NCBI GenBank assembly: GCA_017390825.1
Contig: JAFPAK010000045.1
Span: 1 to 12,618, forward strand
From: Clostridia bacterium
Lineage (GTDB): Bacteria > Bacillota_A > Clostridia > Oscillospirales > Acutalibacteraceae
DNA length: 12,618 nt
Direction: 5' to 3'
Shown here piece by piece: positions 1 through 7,370 of the stretch. The notes under the pieces are model-generated. The model did no database searches. It was given only the letters and a program-made list of their open reading frames with translations, and had not been told where the DNA came from. Each line of letters begins with the position of its first letter. The first letter of the stretch is position 1. The position numbers and the translations under genes were made by a program.

Positions 1-452
1 ATGGACCTGCTTATAAAGGCATTCCGATCGCAGTTTCAGCATCTATTGCACTTTCAAAGAACGGTCTTGATGTTCCTTTCTTCTTTAACCGTAAGGAAGA
101 AAAAGATCACGGAGAGGGTGGCGTATTTGTCGGATATGTTCCGAAAAACGGCGAAGAGATAGTTATTGTTGAAGATGTTATTACAGCAGGTACCGCTATC
201 CGCGAGAGCATGGCTAATCTTGTAAAGCTTGATGGCACAAAGATCGCAGCTGTATTTGTAATGGTAGACAGAAAAGAAAAGGGAAAAACCGAAATGTCTG
301 CAATGGCAGAGCTTGAAAAAGAATACGGCTTCCCGGTATATTCTGTTGTCGATGTTTATGATATAATTGAGTATCTCGAAGAAGATGCTGCTAATGCAGA
401 AAATGTTGAACGCATCAAGAATTATCTTGCTGTAAACGGAGCAAAAGCATAA
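1..452 (+). CDS. pyrE: Orotate phosphoribosyltransferase, 5' truncated
   Basis: Transfers the phosphoribosyl group of PRPP to orotate to give OMP, the fifth step of de novo pyrimidine synthesis, in the cytosol. The reading frame is already open at base 3 and runs about 149 codons to TAA at 450-452, so roughly the N-terminal third lies outside the window. Visible signatures are NRKEEKDHGEGG, the family's catalytic loop, and IVIVEDVITAGTAIRES, the PRPP-binding motif. Both match the E. coli-type PyrE (about 213 residues) rather than the B. subtilis type. The ATG at base 210 is an internal Met just after the PRPP motif, not a start. pyrB begins 18 bases downstream, so the two are almost surely co-transcribed. 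The product is clear; only the start is missing. Confidence 0.95.
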   Translation, partial: GPAYKGIPIAVSASIALSKNGLDVPFFFNRKEEKDHGEGGVFVGYVPKNGEEIVIVEDVITAGTAIRESMANLVKLDGTKIAAVFVMVDRKEKGKTEMSAMAELEKEYGFPVYSVVDVYDIIEYLEEDAANAENVERIKNYLAVNGAKA

Positions 453-459
453 ATTCTAT

Positions 460-465
460 AGGTGA
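460..465 (+). promoter_or_regulatory. Ribosome binding site of pyrB
   Basis: AGGTGA lies 5 bases before the ATG at 471. It decides the pyrB start: the in-frame GTG at 462 lies inside this Shine-Dalgarno sequence and so cannot be the initiation codon. Confidence 0.7.
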
Positions 466-470
466 TAACA

Positions 471-1385
471 ATGAAAAGTTTGATCGATATTCTTGATTTA
501 ACATTAGAGGAAATTGATGGTCTTACTGATAAGGCGCTTGATATAATTGCAAACAGAGAAAAGTATGCGCATAAGTGTCAGGGTAAAAAGCTTGCTACTC
601 TGTTTTTTGAGCCTTCAACAAGAACTCGTCTTTCATTTGAAGCCGCAATGTATGAGTTGGGCGGCAATGTCCTGGGATTTTCTGAGGCGAACAGTTCATC
701 GGCTGCGAAGGGAGAGAGCGTGGCAGATACTGTGCGAACGGTAGGCTGCTATGCTGATATTATCGCAATGCGACATCCAAAAGAGGGAGCGCCGCTTGTT
801 GCATCAATGAAGGCAGGCGTACCGGTCATTAATGCAGGCGATGGCGGTCACAATCATCCGACACAGACATTGGCTGACCTACTTACCATTCGCCGTGAAA
901 AAGGCAGATTTGATAATCTCACAATAGGTCTTTGCGGCGATCTTAAGTTTGGCAGAACAGTACATTCGCTCATCGGTGCTATGTCACGGTATGAAAATGT
1001 GAGGTTCGTGCTTATCTCACCGGATGAATTAAAGATTCCCGAATACCTCAAAAAAGAGGTGCTTCTTGCAAAGAATATTGAATTCTACGAAACCGGCGAT
1101 CTTGAAACTGCAATGCCTGAACTTGATATTCTTTATATGACCCGTGTTCAGCGTGAAAGATTTTTCAATGAGGCAGACTATCTCCGCTTGAAGGATAGTT
1201 ACATTCTTAATACGGCAAAACTTGAAAATGCAAAGACTGATCTATGCATTATGCATCCGCTGCCCCGTGTAAATGAGATATCCGTTGATGTTGATAGTGA
1301 TCCGCGCGCCTGCTATTTCAAACAGGTCGAAAACGGCAAGTTTGTTCGTATGGCACTTATTCTGAATATCTTGGAGGTGCAGTAA
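471..1385 (+). CDS. pyrB: Aspartate carbamoyltransferase, catalytic subunit
   Basis: Condenses carbamoyl phosphate with L-aspartate to N-carbamoyl-aspartate, the committed step of pyrimidine synthesis. From ATG 471 it has 304 residues, the normal family length. Visible motifs: [13 protein letters not shown] (STRTR at 49-53, carbamoyl-phosphate binding), a Lys at about 80 in the mobile 80s loop (AAKGES), HPTQTLADL (129-134) and HPLPR (262-266). An upstream in-frame GTG at 462 would add three residues but falls inside the ribosome site. Its TAA directly abuts the ATG of pyrI, so catalytic and regulatory chains are translated next to each other. This suggests an E. coli-like c6r6 holoenzyme under allosteric nucleotide control, although B. 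subtilis ATCase lacks a regulatory chain. Confidence 0.97.
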   Translation: MKSLIDILDLTLEEIDGLTDKALDIIANREKYAHKCQGKKLATLFFEPSTRTRLSFEAAMYELGGNVLGFSEANSSSAAKGESVADTVRTVGCYADIIAMRHPKEGAPLVASMKAGVPVINAGDGGHNHPTQTLADLLTIRREKGRFDNLTIGLCGDLKFGRTVHSLIGAMSRYENVRFVLISPDELKIPEYLKKEVLLAKNIEFYETGDLETAMPELDILYMTRVQRERFFNEADYLRLKDSYILNTAKLENAKTDLCIMHPLPRVNEISVDVDSDPRACYFKQVENGKFVRMALILNILEVQ

Positions 1386-1814
1386 ATGAATATCAGCTCT
1401 ATTACAAACGGTTATGTTATTGACCATATCAAAGCCGGTAGAAGCATGGAGATATATGATTACTTAAATCTCGGTACATTGAGCTGCACCGTGGCGCTGC
1501 TCAAAAATGTGAGCAGCCGTAAAATGGGCAAAAAGGATATAATCAAGATCGATTCTTTGATTGACCTTGATCTTGATGTTCTTGGCTATGTTGACCCTGG
1601 TATTACCGTCGATATTATCAAGGACGGAAAGATACATGAAAAAACACATCTTGAGCTTCCTGAAAGGATTAGCGGAGTTATAAGGTGTAAAAATCCGAGA
1701 TGTATCACATCTACCGAACAGGAGCTTGAACATATCTTTAAGCTAACCGATCGTCAGAATAGCGTTTATAGATGCATTTATTGCGAAATGAAGGCACCTT
1801 CACGCAAAAAGTAG
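1386..1814 (+). CDS. pyrI: Aspartate carbamoyltransferase, regulatory subunit
   Basis: Regulatory chain of aspartate transcarbamoylase. In the known family it binds CTP, UTP or ATP in an N-terminal allosteric domain and contacts PyrB through a C-terminal zinc domain. The 142-residue product carries Cys101, Cys106, Cys130 and Cys133. The C-x4-C-x23-C-x2-C spacing is the same as I recall for E. coli PyrI (109, 114, 138, 141), so zinc binding should be intact. The N-terminal half ([15 protein letters not shown]) fits the allosteric domain; Lys and Asp residues there could contact nucleotide, but I did not align them. GGAGG at 1373-1377 lies inside the end of pyrB, 8 bases before the ATG, which points to coupled translation. 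The gap to pyrB is zero. Confidence 0.95.
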   Translation: MNISSITNGYVIDHIKAGRSMEIYDYLNLGTLSCTVALLKNVSSRKMGKKDIIKIDSLIDLDLDVLGYVDPGITVDIIKDGKIHEKTHLELPERISGVIRCKNPRCITSTEQELEHIFKLTDRQNSVYRCIYCEMKAPSRKK

Positions 1815-1825
1815 GAGAATTAAAT

Positions 1826-2398
1826 ATGAAACTGCTGGAAGAAAAAATATTAAAGGACGGCAAAATAGGTGCCGGTAATGTATTAAAGGTTGACAGTTTT
1901 GTAAACCATCAGGTCGATGTTAAGTTTATGAATGAGGTAGGCAAAGAGTTCCACCGTCTGTTCGGCGGCTGCGGTGTAGATAAGATCCTCACTATCGAGG
2001 CATCAGGTATCGGCATTGCTTGCCTTACCGCACAGTATTTTGATGTACCGGTCGTGTTTGCTAAAAAGACTAAGACAAACAATATAGCAGGTGATGTTTA
2101 TACCTCAAAGGTAGATTCATTCACTCACGGCACTACTTATGATATAGTTGTATCAAAGGACTTTTTGCATGCGGGCGAGCGTGTACTTATTATTGATGAT
2201 TTTCTCGCTAAAGGCTCGGCATTGCTGGGACTTATCAAGCTTATCAACGATGCAGGTGCCCATGTAGTCGGTGCAGGAATCGTCATTGAAAAGGCTTTTC
2301 AGTCCGGTGGTAAAATAGTTCGTGATATGGGTATTCGTGTTGAATCACTTGCAAAAATTGAAAGCATGGATGAAACAGGTATAAAATTTATTGATTAA
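1826..2398 (+). CDS. xpt: Xanthine phosphoribosyltransferase
   Basis: Converts xanthine plus PRPP to XMP in purine salvage. From ATG 1826 it has 190 residues, close to the roughly 194 of B. subtilis Xpt, and it is alignable from memory along its whole length: [31 protein letters not shown], the PRPP loop [13 protein letters not shown] (Asp pair at about 124-125), [12 protein letters not shown] and [10 protein letters not shown]. The frame is open 18 codons further up, but that stretch overlaps pyrI, whereas AGGAG at 1813-1817 is well placed for ATG 1826. Xpt is often under a guanine riboswitch. Here it follows pyrI by 11 bases with no room for one, so it is probably transcribed with the pyr genes. 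Confidence 0.94.
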   Translation: MKLLEEKILKDGKIGAGNVLKVDSFVNHQVDVKFMNEVGKEFHRLFGGCGVDKILTIEASGIGIACLTAQYFDVPVVFAKKTKTNNIAGDVYTSKVDSFTHGTTYDIVVSKDFLHAGERVLIIDDFLAKGSALLGLIKLINDAGAHVVGAGIVIEKAFQSGGKIVRDMGIRVESLAKIESMDETGIKFID

Positions 2399-2413
2399 AG
2401 GAGTAGATATAGT

Positions 2414-3625
2414 ATGGATAAAATTCAGATGAAAACTCCGCTCGTCGAGATGGACGGAGACGAAATGACCAGAATAGTCTGGAAGTGGATCAAGGAGATC
2501 TTGCTTGAACCTTATGTTGATCTTAAAACTGAATATTATGATCTCGGTCTTGAGTATAGAAATGAAACTGACGATCAGGTTACATTTGATTCCGCTGAAG
2601 CTACAAAGAAGTATGGCGTTGCAGTAAAATGTGCAACCATCACACCTAACGCTGCACGCATGACAGAATACAATTTAAAACAGATGTGGAAATCGCCCAA
2701 CGGCACTATCCGTGCAATTCTTGACGGTACTGTATTCCGTACTCCCATCATAGTAAAGGGTATCACACCCTACATTCCTACATGGACAAAGCCTATCACT
2801 ATTGCCCGTCACGCATACGGTGATGTTTATAAGAATGTTGAGATGCAGGTGGATAAAGGTTCAAAGGCAGAACTTGTTTGTACCGATATCAATGGCAATA
2901 AGCATAGTGAGGTCATATACGATTTTGCAGACAGTGCCGGTATAATTCAGGGCTTACACAATAAGGATGAGTCTATTGCAAGCTTTGCAAGAAGCTGCTT
3001 TAACTTTGCACTTGATACAAATCAGGATATCTGGTTTGCTACTAAGGATACTATCTCCAAAAAGTACGATCACCGCTTTAAGGATATCTTTAATGAGATA
3101 TTCGAGAGCGAATACAAGGAGAAATTTGAAAAAGCCGGAATCGAATATTTCTATACCCTTATTGATGATGCTGTTGCTCGTGTTATACGTTCAGAAGGCG
3201 GTTATATCTGGGCTTGCAAGAACTACGACGGCGACGTAATGTCGGATATGGTTGCGACTGCATACGGCTCACTTGCTATGATGACGTCTGTACTTGTTTC
3301 ACCTGACGGAATCTATGAATACGAAGCAGCTCACGGTACTGTTCAGCGTCATTACTACAAGCATTTGAAAGGTGAGGAAACATCGACAAACTCAGTTGCA
3401 ACCCTCTTTGCGTGGACAGGCGCATTGAATAAGCGAGGCGAGCTTGATAACACGCCTGAGCTTTGTGAGTTTGCGAAGAAGCTCGAGGCTGCTACTATCA
3501 AGACTATCGAGGATGGTGTTATGACAGGCGACCTTTATCTGCTTTCAAAGCTTGAGAATAAGAAAAAGGTAAACACAAAGGAATTCCTTGAGGAGATAAA
3601 TATTCGTCTTAAGGAAATGATGTAG
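2414..3625 (+). CDS. icd: NADP-dependent isocitrate dehydrogenase (class II, homodimeric)
   Basis: Oxidatively decarboxylates isocitrate to 2-oxoglutarate and makes NADPH. The 403 residues and the sequence style are those of the class II, eukaryote-like dimeric NADP-IDH rather than E. coli Icd. Visible signs: N-terminal [15 protein letters not shown], the substrate loop around [17 protein letters not shown], the metal-binding IDDAVA, the [11 protein letters not shown] stretch, and the nucleotide-binding [17 protein letters not shown] at 2397-2403 precedes the ATG by 10 bases. xpt ends 15 bases upstream, so it is the last gene of the pyr-xpt operon and is followed by a strong terminator. In an anaerobe it probably serves glutamate and NADPH supply rather than a full TCA cycle (inference). 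Confidence 0.95.
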   Translation: MDKIQMKTPLVEMDGDEMTRIVWKWIKEILLEPYVDLKTEYYDLGLEYRNETDDQVTFDSAEATKKYGVAVKCATITPNAARMTEYNLKQMWKSPNGTIRAILDGTVFRTPIIVKGITPYIPTWTKPITIARHAYGDVYKNVEMQVDKGSKAELVCTDINGNKHSEVIYDFADSAGIIQGLHNKDESIASFARSCFNFALDTNQDIWFATKDTISKKYDHRFKDIFNEIFESEYKEKFEKAGIEYFYTLIDDAVARVIRSEGGYIWACKNYDGDVMSDMVATAYGSLAMMTSVLVSPDGIYEYEAAHGTVQRHYYKHLKGEETSTNSVATLFAWTGALNKRGELDNTPELCEFAKKLEAATIKTIEDGVMTGDLYLLSKLENKKKVNTKEFLEEINIRLKEMM

Positions 3626-3632
3626 TGAAATG

Positions 3633-3668
3633 AAAATCACGACAGACGTAAAAGTCTGTCGTGATTTT
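3633..3668. terminator. Bidirectional intrinsic terminator between icd and the HAD phosphatase gene
   Basis: A perfect 15-bp inverted repeat: left arm 3633-3647 (aaaatcacgacagac), 6-base loop gtaaaa, right arm 3654-3668. It ends in a T run for the plus strand, and the A run on its left side serves as a T run for the minus strand. It starts 7 bases after the icd stop and ends 2 bases before the stop codon of the convergent HAD gene, so it can end both transcripts. Confidence 0.93.
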
Positions 3669-3669
3669 T

Positions 3670-4419
3670 TTAATATATCCTATCAAGAATATCTATCATT
3701 TCTTTAACAGCACCGTTTGAATGGTCGCAAACTGTATAATCTGCTTTTGATTTGAGTACATCTACTGCATTACCGGTCGCAAAGGATATATCAGCGTGCT
3801 CTAACAGCGCAATATCATTTTCATAATCTCCTATTGCTGCGGTTACGGTAATATTGGCGAGCATCTGCTTTAAATATTCAAGAGCAATTCCTTTGTTTGC
3901 ACCTTTAGGCAGCACCTCAACACCCGTATTCCAAGAACGAAATATATTGTATCTATCTTTATATCTTTGCTGCAGGGCATTACACATATTAACAGCGCAT
4001 TCCTCGTCGTCAAATACAACCACGAATTTACAAGGACTATCCGGTATGTAATCTATATCTCTGCTGTCGATGCCTCCGTTTTGAAATAGATAGTGTATAA
4101 AACGGTATCCGCCTATTGACATAGCATATTCAACAGCTTCTTTATAATTATCATCAAACGAGCAAAGCCGCAGATAGCTGTTTGTTTTGAAATCGTAAAC
4201 ACCCGCACCGTTGAGTAACACACAGGGAGCATTTATCAATTTATCAAAGCCACTCTCCCTGAAATAATCGTGCAGTCTGCCGGTTGCAATGGTGAAAGCA
4301 CCGCCGTTTTGTTTGAAGTATTGAATCGCTTCAAGATTACTTTGCGGCAGAGCCTGCTCACGGTCAGTCAATGTGCCGTCGATATCTGATAGCAGGAGTA
4401 TTTTATCAAACTTTCCCAT
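3670..4419 (-). CDS. Cof-type HAD-superfamily (IIB) phosphatase
   Basis: A haloacid-dehalogenase fold phosphatase of 249 residues, probably acting on small phosphorylated metabolites in the cytosol; the substrate cannot be read from sequence. Motif I is DIDGTL with the nucleophile and acid/base aspartates at 12 and 14. Motif II is the Thr in FTIATGR, motif III is the Lys in ANKGIALEYL, and motif IV is GDYENDIALL (197-206, metal-binding aspartates). The cap lies between motifs II and III, the C2B arrangement of the Cof/YbjI-like group. It starts 6 bases after the flavoprotein stop and has no strong ribosome site, so it may depend on translational coupling. It is the last gene of a minus-strand operon and ends against the shared terminator. 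Confidence 0.88.
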   Translation of the reverse strand: MGKFDKILLLSDIDGTLTDREQALPQSNLEAIQYFKQNGGAFTIATGRLHDYFRESGFDKLINAPCVLLNGAGVYDFKTNSYLRLCSFDDNYKEAVEYAMSIGGYRFIHYLFQNGGIDSRDIDYIPDSPCKFVVVFDDEECAVNMCNALQQRYKDRYNIFRSWNTGVEVLPKGANKGIALEYLKQMLANITVTAAIGDYENDIALLEHADISFATGNAVDVLKSKADYTVCDHSNGAVKEMIDILDRIY

Positions 4420-4425
4420 ACTGTG

Positions 4426-5814
4426 TTATGCAAGATTTCTGCCCATAAGTACACCCATTACGGATGCCATCATAAGCCCTCTTGTCCATCCGCTTGAATC
4501 ACCTAGGCAGTGGAGATTTTTTACAGAAGTATTAAAATCGGTATCCATCTTTACTCGGTTGGAGTAGAATTTGAGTTCAGGCGAGTACAATAGAGTTTCT
4601 ATTGACGCAAAGCCGGGAACAACATGATCTACAGCCTTGATAAAGTTGATGATATTCATCATAGCACGGTAGGGCATAGCAGCGGTAATGTCGCCTGCAA
4701 CTGCGTCGGGCAGGGTAGGCTTCAGGTTAGACTGTGCAAGTTCTTTGGGCCAAGTGCGCTTGCCGTCAAGTATGTCACCAAAGCGTTGAACAAGAATGTG
4801 TCCTGCTGCAAGCATATTGGTAAGTTCGCCGACTTTTTGAGCATATAAAATAGGCTGATTGAATGGTGAGTTGAAATTATGCGAGCAAAGTATTGCGAGG
4901 TTGGTGTTGTTGGATTTAAGATCCTTATATGAGTGACCGTTTACAACTGCCAGGTCATTATCATAATTCTCCTGACTTACAAAACCGCCGGGATTTTGAC
5001 AGAAGGTACGCACCTTGTTTTTGAACGGTTGCGGATAACCGATAAGCTTTGATTCATAAAGCACCTTGTTTACCGTCTCCATGACCTCGTTGCGAACTTC
5101 AACACGCACACCGATATCAACGGTGCCGGGCTGATGTTCGATATTATGTTCCGAGCACAGCTTTTCAAGCCAATCTGCACCGCGTCTGCCGGTGGCAACA
5201 ACTATTTCGTTGCCGAGTATCTCTTTCTGACCGTGAGGTGTATTTACAATAACACCCTTACATTCGTTGTCCTCGATCAGAACATCTACGCATTCGCAAC
5301 CGAAGTTTATCTCAACACCGTTGTTAAGAAGATACTGTTCAATGTCATAGTACAGCTTCTGTGCTTTTTCTGTTCCAAGGTGGCGGATAGGGCAATCAAC
5401 AAGTCGCAATCCGGCTTGGATTGCACGCTTGCGTATCTCCTTGACCTCCTCGTAGTCACTTACGCCCTCAATATGTTCGTCTGCACCGAATTCAAGATAG
5501 ATAGAGTCGGTGTAATTGATAGTTTCCTGCGCAAGATCTTCACCTATAAGGCTTGGCAGATCACCACCTACATCGCTGGAAAGCGAAAGCTTACCATCTG
5601 AAAATGCACCTGCCCCCGAAAATCCGGTCGTGATATGGCAATAAGGCTTGCAATTCACGCATTGCTTGGTTTTGGCTTTAGGGCAGCTTCTGTTTTCGAC
5701 TGCTTTGCCTTTTTCAATGATAAGTATGCTCTTTTTTGAGCCTTTGCGGAGCATTTCAACCGCCGTGAATATACCGGCAGGGCCTGCCCCAACGATAATA
5801 ACATCTTTTTTCAT
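4426..5814 (-). CDS. FAD-dependent oxidoreductase (COG2509 family)
   Basis: A predicted cytosolic flavoprotein of 462 residues whose reaction is not established. The N-terminal Rossmann motif VGAGPAGIF (8-16) and the acidic IIEKG that follows mark FAD binding. GFSGAGAFSDGKLSLS, VVATGRRGADW and the C-terminal LGDSSGWTRGLMMASVMG are the other family blocks, the last closing over the flavin. An unusual Cys cluster, C44-x7-C52-x2-C55-x3-C59, sits where related proteins also have cysteines and could hold an Fe-S cluster or a redox disulfide (inference). AAAGGTG lies upstream of ATG 5814. The gene follows the DUF1858 gene by 95 bases containing an RNA hairpin, and precedes the HAD gene by 6. The CxxC partner upstream hints at a thiol or Fe-S redox role. 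Confidence 0.9.
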   Translation of the reverse strand: MKKDVIIVGAGPAGIFTAVEMLRKGSKKSILIIEKGKAVENRSCPKAKTKQCVNCKPYCHITTGFSGAGAFSDGKLSLSSDVGGDLPSLIGEDLAQETINYTDSIYLEFGADEHIEGVSDYEEVKEIRKRAIQAGLRLVDCPIRHLGTEKAQKLYYDIEQYLLNNGVEINFGCECVDVLIEDNECKGVIVNTPHGQKEILGNEIVVATGRRGADWLEKLCSEHNIEHQPGTVDIGVRVEVRNEVMETVNKVLYESKLIGYPQPFKNKVRTFCQNPGGFVSQENYDNDLAVVNGHSYKDLKSNNTNLAILCSHNFNSPFNQPILYAQKVGELTNMLAAGHILVQRFGDILDGKRTWPKELAQSNLKPTLPDAVAGDITAAMPYRAMMNIINFIKAVDHVVPGFASIETLLYSPELKFYSNRVKMDTDFNTSVKNLHCLGDSSGWTRGLMMASVMGVLMGRNLA

Positions 5815-5861
5815 AAATACGCACCTTTAGTTTTATATTATGTATTTTTACAAGACAAAGC

Positions 5862-5889
5862 CCGCCGTAACAATGCATTGCCACAACGG
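5862..5889 (-). ncRNA. RNA hairpin in the DUF1858-flavoprotein intergenic region
   Basis: In the minus-strand transcript, bases 5889 to 5862 fold into one uninterrupted 12-bp stem with a UGCA loop. Eight pairs are Watson-Crick and four are G-U. On the plus strand the G-U pairs become C-A mismatches, so the structure is specific to the minus-strand RNA of this operon. A second short AGAC/GTCT pairing can extend it across an internal loop. A weak U-rich tract (CUUUGUCUU) follows. It could be an attenuator, a leaky terminator or an RNA-processing site. It matches no riboswitch I recognise. Confidence 0.4.
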
Positions 5890-5909
5890 TCGTCTGATTT
5901 AAGATAAAG

Positions 5910-6104
5910 TTACATAATTGCGTTGAGTTTTGCAACAAGCTCGTCAACATCTACGCCGTGAACTTGACAAGCCTCTTCAACTGTTTCGCCTCTTGAATGC
6001 GGGCATCCAAGACAATGCATACCGATATCAAAGAAGATAGGAGCTGCATCGGGATTGATATCAAGAATATCTCCGATAATAGTGTCTTTTGTAATAGTAG
6101 CCAT
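5910..6104 (-). CDS. DUF1858 domain protein with CxxC redox motif
   Basis: A 64-residue protein that is wholly a DUF1858 domain, the small helical domain also found attached to hybrid-cluster and other redox proteins. The typical pattern is clear: TKDTIIGDILDINPDAAPIF, then GMHCLGCPHSRGETVEEAC with the CxxC at Cys31 and Cys34, then VDVDELVAKLN. A third Cys sits in EEACQ. Its molecular role is unknown; a thiol relay or metal-binding role is the usual guess. The start is certain: GGAGG stands 9-10 bases before ATG 6104. It lies 21 bases after tmcAL and 95 bases before the flavoprotein gene, so it is in one operon with both. Confidence 0.92.
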   Translation of the reverse strand: MATITKDTIIGDILDINPDAAPIFFDIGMHCLGCPHSRGETVEEACQVHGVDVDELVAKLNAIM

Positions 6105-6125
6105 TTTATTTTTCCTCCGATGGAA

Positions 6126-7277
6126 TCATATTTTTATCACCGCTTGGCGCATTTCCTCGCCGCACGGGGTAATTCTTTCTTGGAAAAGCGAATAGAAATC
6201 GGTATATTCGCTTTCATTTTCAAAGTCTGATAAAACTGCACCGCCGTATTTTTTTGCGTCCTGATATGATGTCACAACCGGTAAAGTGCCGTTTTGCTTG
6301 ATATACTTTAAAAGCTCTGCACCCTTAAGTGTGAATCCGAGTACACGAATACAGCTATTATGCGGTCTTTCATAAATGCCGAGTGCTGCATTTATTACAA
6401 GTCTTCGTATTCGTGAATGAGCGTAACGCTTGGTTTTGCAAAGTGCGTATATCTCATCCAGACTTTCACCGTTTTGTACCGCATCATAAAGGCGGTTGTG
6501 GAGACCCTCGCTCACATCACAAAGCCGACCGTAATCAGCAGCTGAAAGCCTGCGAAGCCTTGAAATAATTGCACGCTCACCCTTATTTACAGATGCTGCG
6601 TTACTGAATTCATTGCACGGACAAAAGTCTGATATATCCAGAGAGTTGCTTATCATTTCTCTTAGCTTGCTCGCACTTGCAATGCTATCTGAAATTTTAT
6701 CTGAATCGTGCTCTGCACCGATACGTTTGATCGCAATGGGCATAATGTCCGACGATAAATCATACAATGCACGCACATATTCAATTCCGAGAAGATCATT
6801 GGGATTTGCAATAGTTTGCGCTATTTTGTTACCATAAAGCTTTTGTAAAGCCGACTGCCGTGCAGTAGCATAGCTCATACCGGTTGAAAGAGCGGTCTTT
6901 ATTTCGCCGTCAAGCTCAGGATTAAGCAATGCTTTTGCGGTAGTCTTAATAAGGTCGGCATCTCCGCTTTCAGAACCGAATGAGATAACATCGCATACAC
7001 CGCAAGCATTTAATAATTCAATTGCACTGGATGCAAACTTCTGTGCAGTTGCGACCGATGCCGCTGTTGGAAGACAGAGCACTAAATCAACACCGTTTTT
7101 CAAGGCTGCTTTAGCTCTCTGGAACTTGTCAAAAGCCGCAACATCTCCCCGCTGAACAAAGTTACCGCTCATCACCGCAATTATATGCGTTGCGCCGTTT
7201 GCCCTAGTTTGATCTATCTGATAGCGATGTCCGTTGTGAAAGGGATTGTATTCAGCAACAATGCCTGCAACCTTCAT
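6126..7277 (-). CDS. tmcAL: tRNA(Met) cytidine acetate ligase (TmcAL, YlbM-like)
   Basis: Makes N4-acetylcytidine at the wobble base C34 of elongator tRNA-Met from acetate and ATP, as established for the B. subtilis enzyme. The product has 383 residues, near the family norm of about 400. The N-terminal nucleotidyltransferase block is intact: GIVAEYNPFHNGHRYQI with the HxGH motif at 14-17, then MSGNFVQRGD, LVLCLPTAAS and SFGSESGD. Further on, NDLLGIEYVRAL and the C-terminal helical part are recognisable. The open frame continues six codons upstream to base 7295, but GGAGG at 7285-7289 lies 7 bases before the ATG at 7277, which is the better start. It is the first gene of a four-gene minus-strand operon with its own promoter. 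Confidence 0.93.
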   Translation of the reverse strand: MKVAGIVAEYNPFHNGHRYQIDQTRANGATHIIAVMSGNFVQRGDVAAFDKFQRAKAALKNGVDLVLCLPTAASVATAQKFASSAIELLNACGVCDVISFGSESGDADLIKTTAKALLNPELDGEIKTALSTGMSYATARQSALQKLYGNKIAQTIANPNDLLGIEYVRALYDLSSDIMPIAIKRIGAEHDSDKISDSIASASKLREMISNSLDISDFCPCNEFSNAASVNKGERAIISRLRRLSAADYGRLCDVSEGLHNRLYDAVQNGESLDEIYALCKTKRYAHSRIRRLVINAALGIYERPHNSCIRVLGFTLKGAELLKYIKQNGTLPVVTSYQDAKKYGGAVLSDFENESEYTDFYSLFQERITPCGEEMRQAVIKI

Positions 7278-7284
7278 AACCATC

Positions 7285-7289
7285 CCTCC
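7285..7289 (-). promoter_or_regulatory. Ribosome binding site of tmcAL
   Basis: GGAGG on the minus strand, 7 bases before ATG 7277. It selects this start over the in-frame codon at 7295, which would put the site inside the coding region. Confidence 0.75.
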
Positions 7290-7327
7290 GCACACAAACT
7301 CTTTAAAAGAACGCTTAGACCTATATA

Positions 7328-7356
7328 ATGATACTATAAATCGGTGACTTTGTCAA
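7328..7356 (-). promoter_or_regulatory. Sigma-A promoter of the tmcAL operon
   Basis: Minus strand: consensus -35 TTGACA (7356-7351), spacer of exactly 17 bases, -10 TATCAT (7333-7328). The start of transcription should fall near 7321, leaving an untranslated leader of about 40-45 bases before tmcAL. The -35 box sits inside a short palindrome, TTTGT-TG-ACAAA, which might be coincidence or an operator. The sleB-like gene ends 14 bases upstream and I see no terminator between them. Confidence 0.8.
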
Positions 7357-7370
7357 CAAATCAAATATTA

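Noticed and set aside
1..162. Open frame starting with ATG at base 1
   Set aside because: It is out of frame with the clear PyrE reading, which runs in the third frame; the ATG overlaps a Tyr-Gly codon pair of PyrE.
1815..1825. Guanine riboswitch before xpt
   Set aside because: Only 11 bases separate pyrI and xpt, which is too short for an aptamer, and no aptamer core is visible at the end of pyrI.
5134..5601. 155-codon plus-strand open frame
   Set aside because: Antisense to the conserved flavoprotein gene, with no ribosome site or recognisable motif.
5756..5950. 64-codon minus-strand open frame across the DUF1858-flavoprotein gap
   Set aside because: It overlaps both conserved neighbours in a different frame. 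The gap is better explained by the RNA hairpin and the ribosome site of the flavoprotein gene.
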